DNA of 64,000 bases, taken from Couchioplanes caeruleus (GTDB lineage: Bacteria; Actinomycetota; Actinomycetes; Mycobacteriales; Micromonosporaceae). Made by a program: the position numbers and the translations under genes. Under the pieces are notes generated by a model. That model made no database searches and was not told the DNA's origin. It was given only the letters and a program-made list of their open reading frames with translations. The stretch is from NCBI RefSeq assembly GCF_003751945.1, contig NZ_RJKL01000001.1, positions 4,712,001 to 4,776,000 of the forward strand, given 5' to 3'. Below, in pieces: positions 42,631 to 50,176 of the stretch (the first letter of the stretch is position 1; each line of letters begins with the position of its first letter).

Positions 42631-43521
42631 GTGAGCACGGGTTCGCAGGAGGAGGCGCCGAACAGCGGCCCCACCGTGCTGCGCATCCTGCTCGGCGCGC
42701 AGCTCCGCCGGCTCCGTGAGACCAAGGGCATCACCCGCGAGGACGCCGGCTACGAGATCCGCGCCTCCGGCTCGAAGATCAGCCGCATGGAGCTCGGCCG
42801 GGTCAGCTTCAAGGAGCGCGACGTCGCCGACCTGCTCACCCTGTACGGCGTGGACGACCCGGCCGAGCGCGAGGCGCTGCTCGGGCTGGCCCGGCAGGCG
42901 AACAACCCCGGCTGGTGGCACCACTATGGGGACATCATGCCGTCGTGGTTCCAGTCGTACCTGGGCCTCGAGGCGGCCGCGACGCTGATTCGCACGTACG
43001 AGATCCAGTTCGTCCCCGGTCTGCTTCAGACGCCGGAGTACGCGCGGGCCGTGATCATGCTCGGCCACGCGGGCGCCACGACCGACGAGATCGACCGCCG
43101 GGTGGAGCTACGCCGCCAGCGCCAGCAGGTGCTCGACCGCATCGACCCGCCGCAGCTCTGGGCGGTCATCGACGAGGCGGTGCTGCGCCGGCCGATCGGC
43201 GGCGTGGACGTCATGCGCGGCCAGATCGAGGCGCTCATCGAGGCGTCGAGGCGGCCCAACGTACGGCTGCAGATCATCCCGTTCCACGCGGGTGGCCACG
43301 CCGCGGCGGGCGGACCCTTCGCGATCCTGCGCTTCCCGGAGCCGGAACTGCCCGACGTGGTCTTCGTCGAGCAGCTCACCAGCGCGATCTACCTGGATAA
43401 GCGGGACGACGTCGACCACTACGCGATCGCCATGGAGCGCGTGTGCATCGACGCCGAGCCGCCGAACCACACCCCGGACATTCTCGGCAAGCTGTTGCAC
43501 GAGGTCGGCCGGCTCGGCTGA
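42631..43521 (+). CDS. XRE-family regulator with DUF5753 (Scr1-like)
   Basis: The 296-residue protein starts at GTG 42631 after TAGGAG. It has a helix-turn-helix (LGAQLRRLRETKGITREDAG, then SKISRMELGRV; about 20-75) and a DUF5753 domain (about 105-290) with the usual WHHYGDIMPSWFQSYLGLE entry and ELPDVVFVEQLTSAIYLDK. Such proteins pair with DUF397 proteins in actinobacteria, where they act as linked regulator/partner modules in development and stress. The DUF397 gene lies 67 bp downstream in convergent orientation. Matching inverted operators upstream of both genes suggest coordinated autoregulation. Confidence 0.92.
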   Translation: MSTGSQEEAPNSGPTVLRILLGAQLRRLRETKGITREDAGYEIRASGSKISRMELGRVSFKERDVADLLTLYGVDDPAEREALLGLARQANNPGWWHHYGDIMPSWFQSYLGLEAAATLIRTYEIQFVPGLLQTPEYARAVIMLGHAGATTDEIDRRVELRRQRQQVLDRIDPPQLWAVIDEAVLRRPIGGVDVMRGQIEALIEASRRPNVRLQIIPFHAGGHAAAGGPFAILRFPEPELPDVVFVEQLTSAIYLDKRDDVDHYAIAMERVCIDAEPPNHTPDILGKLLHEVGRLG

Positions 43522-43588
43522 GTCCGGAGCGGGTCCTTTACTGCGTGTAGTTAGTTCTCCCGGGTGTCACCCGGAACGCGGAAACGAT

Positions 43589-43825
43589 TCACCCGAGCAG
43601 GTGGTCGAAGTCCCCGTCGCGGACGCCGCCGAGGAACGCCTCGATCTCCGCGGGCGTGTAGATGAGGGCGGGACCCTCCGGGTCGCGGGAGTTGCGCATC
43701 GCGATGCTGCCGTCCGGCAGCGTGGCGCACTCCACGCAGTTGCCGCTGGGGTTGCTGCGGCCGCTCTTCCGCCAGGTCACACCCTGAAGCTGCCCGGCGG
43801 GCATACCGTTGAAAACGTGCGTCAT
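43589..43825 (-). CDS. DUF397 protein, partner of the Scr1-like regulator
   Basis: The 78-residue protein shows the DUF397 core: VTWRKSGRSNPSGNCVECA, then VAMRNSRDPEGPALIYTPAE in slightly altered form (IAMRNSRDP). In actinobacterial pairs the DUF397 protein binds or antagonises the XRE-DUF5753 partner. It is convergent to that gene rather than in the usual tandem arrangement, and has its own operator copy 70-92 bp upstream of the start. Length and motifs are complete. Confidence 0.92.
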   Translation of the reverse strand: MTHVFNGMPAGQLQGVTWRKSGRSNPSGNCVECATLPDGSIAMRNSRDPEGPALIYTPAEIEAFLGGVRDGDFDHLLG

Positions 43826-43894
43826 TGTTCTGCTCCCTAACGGTGAGACCGGTACGGGACCGGCGGTGTGTCACGCCGGCTACCTGCTGTGCAA

Positions 43895-43917
43895 ATGCAC
43901 GTGCATTCGGCCTTGCG
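43895..43917 (-). promoter_or_regulatory. Inverted copy of the Scr1 operator upstream of the DUF397 gene
   Basis: This segment is the exact reverse complement of 42481-42503 and contains the same ATGCACGTGCAT palindrome (43895-43906). Identity over 23 bp, including the non-palindromic flank, indicates a selected or recently duplicated site for one regulator. Confidence 0.65.
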
Positions 43918-44067
43918 TTCTCACGTGATTGTGAGCATGATAACGCACGTACCCACTGCACGTCGGGTTACGGAGGGTGACACCTGATGGGGTCAGTCGC
44001 GGAAATGCCGCTGCGGCCCACGGCGCAAGGCTCTCTGGCGGGAGCGTCCGAGCGGGAGGAAAATCCC

Positions 44068-44316
44068 ATGTCGGTACCGAACATCGGCCCCGAGCCCTTC
44101 GACCCCATCGATCCCGACGGCGTGGACGTCCCGCGGCGCGGCAATCCGGCCCTCGTCTATCGCGATGAACGACCCCCGGACTGCATGGCGGCCGCGTCGA
44201 CGCGAGCCACGATGGTGAGCCACCGGTTCGGCGGGGTCCGCTACGCGTTGATCCGCAGGGACGGGATCCCGCCGTCCGGCCCCGACCAGGGGGAGGATTC
44301 TCACGGGAGTCATTGA
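44068..44316 (+). CDS. Small hypothetical protein
   Basis: From ATG 44068, seven bases after GGAGGA, the gene encodes 82 residues: an acidic Pro-rich N-terminus (IGPEPFDPIDPDGVDVPRRG), a short basic middle and a polar tail. No membrane segment or known domain is seen. It lies next to the DUF397 promoter region in divergent orientation. The clean ribosome site supports it; the sequence alone does not. Confidence 0.5.
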   Translation: MSVPNIGPEPFDPIDPDGVDVPRRGNPALVYRDERPPDCMAAASTRATMVSHRFGGVRYALIRRDGIPPSGPDQGEDSHGSH

Positions 44317-44663
44317 GCCCGCCCGCGGCGGATCGACGCATTGACAACGTCATAGAGAAGGGCGGGGCAGCAGTGCGTCGCTCGTCGCGCGCTCCGATGC
44401 GGGGCGCGCTGCCCGGATCCCGGCCGGGCGGTCCGGTCCCCCCGTGCTGGATCGCTCGGTCGGCCGGATGAGGTCCCGCACGGGGCCTTGTCGCCACCCC
44501 GGTCCGAACCGACAAGAGCCGCACCGGGGACCGGCCCGGCGGGGCACATCCCGCCTCCGCCCGGGGCGGCAGGGCGCACCCCGGATCGGTCCGGACCGGT
44601 GGGAACCGCGGCGACGGGCTGGTCGGGGGACGACCGGCCGCCGAGGTCATGCTCGCGGGATCG
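44317..44663. other. GC-rich intergenic stretch without a supported gene
   Basis: About 350 bp between the small hypothetical gene and the end of the methyltransferase gene. Open frames on both strands are Arg/Pro/Gly-rich low-complexity shadows. I see no strong hairpin or promoter signature. Confidence 0.4.
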
Positions 44664-45491
44664 TCAGGGCTTGCGGGCCACACCCGCCCAGTAGTAGGCC
44701 GCCTCCGGGTTGTCCACCGGCGTGTCGGGCCGCCATCCCGAAACCGGCACCAGGCCCGGCTCCAGCAGCTCCCAGTCGCCGAAGAAGCGGACGACCTGCT
44801 CCTTCGAGCGGGGCACGAGCGTCATGCCCGCGCCCGTCGCCGCCGCCACCGCCTGGTCGACCTCGGCCGGGTTGAAGTCGGCCGTCGGGTGGGTGAGCGC
44901 CAGGACGCTGCCCGACGGCATGGCGTCGCGGAGCTGGGCCACCAGGTCCCACGGGGCATCCTCGTCCGCCAGCAGCATCAGGATGGCGATCAGGGTGAGG
45001 CCGACCGGACGGGTCAGGTCGAGGGTCTCCTGCAGAACCGGTTCCGAGAGGATGTCCTGCGGATGGCGGATGTCCGCCGAGATGTACTCCGAGCGGCCCT
45101 CTTCGCTGCTGATCATCAGGGCGCGGGCGTGGACCAGCACGATCGGATCATTGTCCACGTAGACCACCCGGGTCTCCGGGGCGATCTGCTGGGCGATCTC
45201 GTGCAGGTTGGGCCGGGTCGGAATGCCGGTGCCGATGTCGAGGAACTGGCGGATGCCTTCCTTGGCGACCAGGTCGCGGGCCGCGCGGTGGACGAACTTG
45301 CGGTTCTCGCCGGCCATGTAGCGCATGCCGGGGATGGCCTTCATCATCGCCTCGCCGACCGCCCGGTCGACCGCGAAGTTGTCCTTGCCGCCCAGCCAGT
45401 AGTCGTAGATGCGGGCCGAGTGCGGCACGTTGGGGTTGACCCCCGGCGGCGCCACCTCGGCCGCTGTCGATGCCTCGCTGCCCTGCGTCAC
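44664..45491 (-). CDS. DUF574 SAM-dependent methyltransferase
   Basis: The 275-residue protein starts at GTG 45491, eight bases after AGGAGG. It has the actinobacterial S-adenosylmethionine-dependent methyltransferase family (DUF574) markers: NVPHSARIYDYWLGGKDNF at the start, the SAM-binding FLDIGTGIPTRPN, VVYVDNDPIVLVHARAL and a C-terminal YWAGVARKP. This large family in actinomycetes mostly has no known substrate. It is monocistronic, so context gives no hint. Confidence 0.92.
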   Translation of the reverse strand: MTQGSEASTAAEVAPPGVNPNVPHSARIYDYWLGGKDNFAVDRAVGEAMMKAIPGMRYMAGENRKFVHRAARDLVAKEGIRQFLDIGTGIPTRPNLHEIAQQIAPETRVVYVDNDPIVLVHARALMISSEEGRSEYISADIRHPQDILSEPVLQETLDLTRPVGLTLIAILMLLADEDAPWDLVAQLRDAMPSGSVLALTHPTADFNPAEVDQAVAAATGAGMTLVPRSKEQVVRFFGDWELLEPGLVPVSGWRPDTPVDNPEAAYYWAGVARKP

Positions 45492-45700
45492 GTCGACCGC
45501 CTCCTGATCAGGCCACCCCTGGCCGGACTTCCGGCCGTTGCCGGGCCGGACCGATCCCGGCCACGACGGGCCGGGGAACCTCGACCGCGGGGGCGAGATC
45601 CTCAAGGGTCAGCCTAGCGCCAGAGACTGATCGAATTCAGCCCTGTCGCTCGAAGGAAAGTGCCACCTCGAAGGAGAGTGTCACGCAGCGCAGTGGAGCG

Positions 45701-47305
45701 TCAGGCGGCCGTGGCGCTGTCGCGGTAGGACCTGGCGCGGCTGTCGCGCGGCTTGCCCGAGACGACCCGGTCGCGTCCGGCGTGCTTGGCGACGTACAGG
45801 TTGCGGTCCGCTGTGGACATGAGGGCCGCCTGGGTGGGCGACGCGGAATCGCCCAGGCCGGCGACGCCGATGCTGACGGTAATGGGCAGGCCGTGGGTGA
45901 GGCCGGTCCAGTCGTACGCCCGGATCGTGTGCCGGATCGCGTCGAGGAGGACCGTGGCGCGCGGCGCGGTGAAGCCGGGCATGGCGATGAGGAACTCCTC
46001 GCCGCCCATCCGGGCGACGAATCCGTCCGGGGCGACCGCGGCCAGCTCGGTCTCCAGCAGCTTGGCCACCTGGACGAGCACCTGGTCGCCGACGTCGTGG
46101 GAGAACTGGTCGTTCACCCGCTTGAAGTGGTCGAGGTCGACGATCGCCACGGTGAGGTCCCCGCCGCCGTTCACCAGCATGGGCAGTTGCTCGTCGAGGT
46201 ACCGGCGGTTGCGCAGTCCGGTCAGCGAGTCGCGCCGGGCCTGCTCCCGGAAGCGCTCCGCTTCCTGCCGGGCCTCGGTGGTCTCGAACATCGCCTGCCG
46301 GGTGCGGGCCTGTGCCTCCCGCTGCGACGAGTGCAGCGCATTGTGGGCGGCAAAGAAGATCTTGTGTACGGCGAAAGCCTCCGCGAACTCCCCGCGCGCG
46401 GCGTGCAGCTCGGCCTGCTCCTGGTGCACCCGGACGAGGACGTCGCCGAGGCCGCGCTCGACGCAGAGCTTGCGCGACGCGTCCAGGCTCACCTGGGCAC
46501 GTTCGGTGGCACGCAGGAAACGCTGGGCACGGGCGAGGGTGAGCATGAACTCGGGAAGCGCGTCGGCGTCCTCGAACCCGCCCTCGTGGTAGCGGCGCAC
46601 GGCCTCGCGCAGCGTCTCCTCGGCCTGGGCGTACCTGCCGTTCTCGATCTCGATGGCGCCGATGGTGTCGAGGGTCGCCGGGTCCAGGGTGAAGCCGTGC
46701 TGGTCGGCGACGTCCTTCAGGCGCCGCGCAACAGCCTCGGCGCGGGCGTGCTCGCCGGCGTGCCATTCGGTGTAGGCGTAGTTGTTGAGCAGGCCCATGT
46801 GCAGGTTGGGCAGGCCGAGCTCGATCGCGAGTTCCTCGGCCTGGGCGTAGCGCAGCCGGGCGGCGTCGATGGAGCCGGCGGCGCCGAGGGCGTCGGCGAG
46901 CTTGGCCCGGTGCCACACCTGCATGTGATCGGTGGCCGTCTCGTCGAGCAGCTCGACGGCGAGCACCGAGTGCTCGAGCGACTGGGCGGCGTCGCCGAGA
47001 TGGCGGTGGATGTTGGCCCAGACGACGTGCGTCCGCGCCTGCACGGTGGTGTCGCCGTGCTCGGTGGCCCACTGGTGGATCTTCCAGATGCACCGGGCGG
47101 CACCGGCGACCTCACCCTTACGCATGAGCATGTTCGCCTGGACGAGGCGGGCCCGCATGACCGTGCGCTCGTCGTCGAGCCGGGCCCCCTCCTCCTCGAA
47201 CTCGATCGCGGCGGCGTAGGTGACGTCGGCGTCCCAGAGGTACTGGTCCTCGAGCGCGGTCAGGGCAGCCGAGAGCTGCTCGGCGTCACGAACGCGCGCT
47301 TCCAT
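45701..47305 (-). CDS. Diguanylate cyclase with TPR-like sensory region
   Basis: The 534-residue protein has an N-terminal TPR array (about 20-350; for example EELAIELGLPNLHMGLLNNYAYTEW split by repeat boundaries), a short coiled coil and a C-terminal GGDEF domain with the active-site loop ARMGGEEFLIA and upstream VAIVDLDHFKRVND. It should make c-di-GMP, with TPRs binding a partner. No membrane helix is present. An RxxD inhibitory site is not evident before the GGEEF. ATG 47305 follows GAGGAAGGGG; a GTG three codons earlier is possible. The organisation is like CdgB/CdgE-type actinomycete cyclases in cytosolic form. Confidence 0.88.
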   Translation of the reverse strand: MEARVRDAEQLSAALTALEDQYLWDADVTYAAAIEFEEEGARLDDERTVMRARLVQANMLMRKGEVAGAARCIWKIHQWATEHGDTTVQARTHVVWANIHRHLGDAAQSLEHSVLAVELLDETATDHMQVWHRAKLADALGAAGSIDAARLRYAQAEELAIELGLPNLHMGLLNNYAYTEWHAGEHARAEAVARRLKDVADQHGFTLDPATLDTIGAIEIENGRYAQAEETLREAVRRYHEGGFEDADALPEFMLTLARAQRFLRATERAQVSLDASRKLCVERGLGDVLVRVHQEQAELHAARGEFAEAFAVHKIFFAAHNALHSSQREAQARTRQAMFETTEARQEAERFREQARRDSLTGLRNRRYLDEQLPMLVNGGGDLTVAIVDLDHFKRVNDQFSHDVGDQVLVQVAKLLETELAAVAPDGFVARMGGEEFLIAMPGFTAPRATVLLDAIRHTIRAYDWTGLTHGLPITVSIGVAGLGDSASPTQAALMSTADRNLYVAKHAGRDRVVSGKPRDSRARSYRDSATAA

Positions 47306-47470
47306 CGGGCTCACCCCTTCCTCTCGCCTCAGCCCATCGACACAGTCCGGTCCCACTGAAGGACAAATGCGTTCTGTTCCCGAAGGTTAGCGGTGAGTGA
47401 ACATCCGATCCCAGCCTCGCGCGCGTGATCCATCTCGCCGTCGCCGGAGATCGCACAGCCTGTACGTCAC

Positions 47471-47515
47471 ACCGCGCCACCGACGGCGCCCAGCAAGATC
47501 CGTCGGTGGCGCGGT
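47471..47515. terminator. Hairpin after the DHA2 exporter gene, one arm continuous with the octamer array
   Basis: A perfect 16-bp inverted repeat, ACCGCGCCACCGACGG (47471-47486) and its complement (47500-47515), encloses 13 bases. It lies on the 3' side of the minus-strand exporter gene and the 5' side of the GGDEF gene. Its right arm contains the first unit of the GGTGGCGC array. Confidence 0.6.
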
Positions 47516-47710
47516 GGCGCGGTGGCGCGGTGGCGCGGTGGCGCGGTGGCGCGGTGGCGCGGTGGCGCGGTGGCGCGGTGGCGCGGTGGCGCGGTGGCGC
47601 GGTGGCGCGGTGGCGCGGTGGCGCGGTGGCGCGGTGGCGCGGTGGCGCGGTGGCGCGGTGGCGCGGTGGCGCGGTGGCGCGGTGGCGCGGTGGCGCGGTG
47701 GCGCGGTGGC
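47505..47710. repeat. Octanucleotide tandem array GGTGGCGC, about 25.75 copies
   Basis: The 8-bp unit GGTGGCGC repeats without a single mismatch over 206 bp, ending 5 bp before the stop codon of the exporter gene at 47716. Perfect identity means recent slippage expansion. Since 8 is not a multiple of 3 the array opens long reading frames in several frames, which encode only RWRGGAVA-type repeats and are not genes. Confidence 0.97.
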
Positions 47711-47715
47711 GGCGC

Positions 47716-49332
47716 CTACTTGCGGGCAGGTCCCGCCGGAAGAGTCGCCTCACCGGAGGCGGCGGCCTGGGCGGCGCGTGCGGCCTTGGCGAGGTCGATG
47801 GTCGATCGCAGGGTGATCCGCTCGAGCAACAGCGCCGCGATCACCCCCACGATCGCGACGGCCGCGGACAGCAGGAAGACGTGGCCGGTGGCGTCGCCGT
47901 ACGCGTCTCGGACGATGTGCTGGACCGTGCCGGGCAGCTCGGCCAGGTTGAGGCCGCTGGTCCGGCCGCCGTCGCCCGCGCCGGCCGGCACGCCCGCCGC
48001 GGTGAGCTGGGAGTTGATGGAGCCGGTGACCCGGTGCGCGAGAACCGCGCCGAGCACCGAGACGCCGATGGTGCCGCCGAGTGAGCGGAAGAACGCCACC
48101 GTGGCGCTGGCGGCCCCGATGTCCTTGAACGCGACGGAGTTCTGCACCGCCAGCACCAGGTTCTGCATCGACATGCCGACGCCGATGCCGACCAGGGCCA
48201 TGCCGACACCGAGGTACGCAAGCGGCGTCAGGTGGTCCGTCGCCGACAGCAGGGCGAAGCCCGCGACCATCAGGACCGTGCCCGTCACGATGTACGGCTT
48301 GACCCGTCCGCTGCGGGTGATCAGCCGTCCGGAGATCGTCGACGAGAGCAGCAGGCCGGCCATCAGCGGGATGGTCAGCAGGCCGGCCTCGGTCGGGCTG
48401 TAGCCGCGGCCGACCTGGAAGTACTGCCCCAGGAAGACGGATCCGCCGTAGATCGCCATGCCGACGGTGAGGCTGGCGAGGATGGCGAGCGTCGTGGTGC
48501 GCTGCGTGACGATCTTCAGCGGGACCACCGGCTCGGCGGCGCGGGACTCGACCCGTACGGCGAGGGCGAGCAGCGCGAGGCCCGCGGCGACCATGGCGGC
48601 GGTCTGCCAGGACGCCCAGCCGAACGAGTGGTCGACGAACGAGACCCAGATCAGGAGGATGCTGACGCCGGCCGCGATCAACGTGGCGCCGACGTAGTCG
48701 ATCTTCACGTTCTCCCGACGGAGGACCGGAAGTTGCAGGGTGCGCTGGAGCACGACCAGGGCGATCACGGCGACCGGGGCGCCGATGAAGAAGCACCAGC
48801 GCCAGCCGAGCCAGGACGTGTCGACGATCAGCCCGCCGATCAGCGGCCCGCCGACCGTGGCCAGGGCCAGCACGCCGCCGAGGTAGCCGTTGTACCGGCC
48901 GCGTTCGCGCGGCGCGATCATCGCGGCGATCGTAACCTGTACGAGCGCCTGGACGCCGCCCATGCCGATGCCCTGGAACGCGCGGGCCGCGATGAGCTGG
49001 CCGGCGCTCTGCGAGAAGCCGGCCACGATCGAACCCAGGACGAACACCACGATGGCGAGTTGGAGCAGCATCTTCTTGCGGTAGAGGTCGGCCAGCTTGC
49101 CCCAGATCGGGGTGGTGGCGGTCGCGGTCAGCAGCGTGGCCGTCACGACCCACGTGTACTGCGTCTGGCTGCCGTTCAGCGCCCCCATGATCGTCGGCAG
49201 GGCGGTGGCGACGACGGTGGCGCTGGACATCGCGACGAAGAGCACCAGGAGCAGGCCGCTCAGCGTTCTCATGATCTCGCGGTGGCTCATCGCGCCCGGT
49301 GCGGCGCGGGGGGTGGCGGTGGGTGCGCTCAT
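47716..49332 (-). CDS. DHA2-family multidrug exporter (14-TM MFS)
   Basis: The 538-residue protein starts at ATG 49332 after GGAGG. It has about 14 membrane helices and DHA2 motifs: LDxTVV-like region SSATVVATALPTIMGAL, GKLADLYRKK (motif A) and GIGMGGVQALVQ with motif C features in GYLGGVLALATVGGPLIGG. These exporters remove drugs by proton antiport. The TetR gene is divergent 105 bp away with two operator-like sites between, a classic repressor/exporter pair. The 3' flank is the octamer array, which might affect mRNA decay or termination. Confidence 0.92.
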   Translation of the reverse strand: MSAPTATPRAAPGAMSHREIMRTLSGLLLVLFVAMSSATVVATALPTIMGALNGSQTQYTWVVTATLLTATATTPIWGKLADLYRKKMLLQLAIVVFVLGSIVAGFSQSAGQLIAARAFQGIGMGGVQALVQVTIAAMIAPRERGRYNGYLGGVLALATVGGPLIGGLIVDTSWLGWRWCFFIGAPVAVIALVVLQRTLQLPVLRRENVKIDYVGATLIAAGVSILLIWVSFVDHSFGWASWQTAAMVAAGLALLALAVRVESRAAEPVVPLKIVTQRTTTLAILASLTVGMAIYGGSVFLGQYFQVGRGYSPTEAGLLTIPLMAGLLLSSTISGRLITRSGRVKPYIVTGTVLMVAGFALLSATDHLTPLAYLGVGMALVGIGVGMSMQNLVLAVQNSVAFKDIGAASATVAFFRSLGGTIGVSVLGAVLAHRVTGSINSQLTAAGVPAGAGDGGRTSGLNLAELPGTVQHIVRDAYGDATGHVFLLSAAVAIVGVIAALLLERITLRSTIDLAKAARAAQAAASGEATLPAGPARK

Positions 49333-49387
49333 CGTGCGGCCTCCGACGATCGGCGGGATGGGTGCCGCACACAACTCTCCCGAGTGG

Positions 49388-49419
49388 TTGCTCAGTGCGC
49401 AAGTTTTCTCAGTGGGAAA
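49388..49419. promoter_or_regulatory. Tandem operators between exporter and TetR gene
   Basis: Two related imperfect palindromes, TTGCTCAGTGCGCAA (49388-49402) and TTTCTCAGTGGGAAA (49405-49419), are spaced 17 bp centre to centre in the divergent promoter region. Such paired sites on one helix face are typical for TetR dimers repressing both genes. Confidence 0.7.
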
Positions 49420-49437
49420 GTATGTAGGGTTGATGAC

Positions 49438-50049
49438 ATGACGTCCGATGTCCGCGTACCCGAGCACGGTCTTCGGGAGCGCAAGAAGGCAGCGACCCGG
49501 CAGGCGCTGTACGAGGCCGCGGTGCGGCTCGCGATCGCGCACGGGGCGGACAAGATCACGGTCGAGGCGGTGGCGGACGAGGCCGGCGTTTCCCGGCGGA
49601 CGTTCTCCAACTACTTCGCCAACAAGGAGGAGGCCCTGCTCCACGGCACCCAGCAGCGGGTGGGCGCGCTGGTCGGCATCGTGCGTTCACGTCCGGCCGA
49701 CGAGGGTCCGTGGACCGCGCTGACCCGTTCGGCGCGGCAGTTCTACGAGCAGTTCGGCGAACTGGACCCGCAGTGGGCGGCGCAGACGCGGCTGCTGCGC
49801 ACCCAGCCGGCGCTGGCCGCGCAACAGGCCAGCACCTTCGCCGCGCTGGAGCGCGAACTGGCCGCGGCGGTCGCGGCGCGCGGCACGGCGCCGGATCCGA
49901 CCGGGGTCCGGGACCGGCTGATGGCGGCCACCTTCATGACGGCGATGCGGGTCTCGCTGCACGTGTGGCTGGAGGCGCCGGACGAGATCTCCCTGCGCGA
50001 GCTCGTGCAGCACTCCCTCGAGGCGGCCGGTCGCGGCTTCGCGCGGTGA
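49438..50049 (+). CDS. TetR-family repressor of the DHA2 exporter
   Basis: The 203-residue protein has a TetR N-terminal domain (LRERKKAATRQALYEAAVRLA, with the recognition helix in VSRRTFSNYFANKEEAL) and a helical ligand domain. It is divergent from the exporter gene and should repress it until a ligand binds. The ATG at 49438 has a weak ribosome site. The last codons (AAGRGFAR) are duplicated just downstream of the stop as part of a 52-bp repeat. Confidence 0.93.
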   Translation: MTSDVRVPEHGLRERKKAATRQALYEAAVRLAIAHGADKITVEAVADEAGVSRRTFSNYFANKEEALLHGTQQRVGALVGIVRSRPADEGPWTALTRSARQFYEQFGELDPQWAAQTRLLRTQPALAAQQASTFAALERELAAAVAARGTAPDPTGVRDRLMAATFMTAMRVSLHVWLEAPDEISLRELVQHSLEAAGRGFAR

Positions 50050-50099
50050 CCGTGGGCAGTTCCGAAACGGAGCGGTGGCCGGTCGCGGCTTCGCGCGGT
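50025..50099 (+). repeat. Direct duplication spanning the TetR gene end
   Basis: A 23-bp sequence at 50025-50047, which includes the final TetR codons, recurs exactly at 50077-50099. Flanks are also partly similar, implying a 52-bp tandem duplication of the gene's 3' end; the copy ends in TAG instead of TGA. Confidence 0.8.
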
Positions 50100-50121
50100 A
50101 GCCGTCGGCAACACAGACGTG

Positions 50122-50156
50122 GCGCGGCGCCGGGGAAGGGGTACCCGGCGCCGCGC
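50122..50156. terminator. Bidirectional hairpin terminator between TetR and chitinase genes
   Basis: A perfect 13-bp stem (GCGCGGCGCCGGG, 50122-50134, with complement 50144-50156) around a 9-base loop lies between the convergent gene ends at 50049 and 50177. Confidence 0.8.
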
Positions 50157-50176
50157 TGATGGGGGACGGTCGAAGC

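Noticed and set aside
47425..48403. Open frames encoding RWRGGAVA-type repeats
   Set aside because: They are translations of the 8-bp array, continuing antisense into the exporter gene. They have no ribosome site or family similarity.
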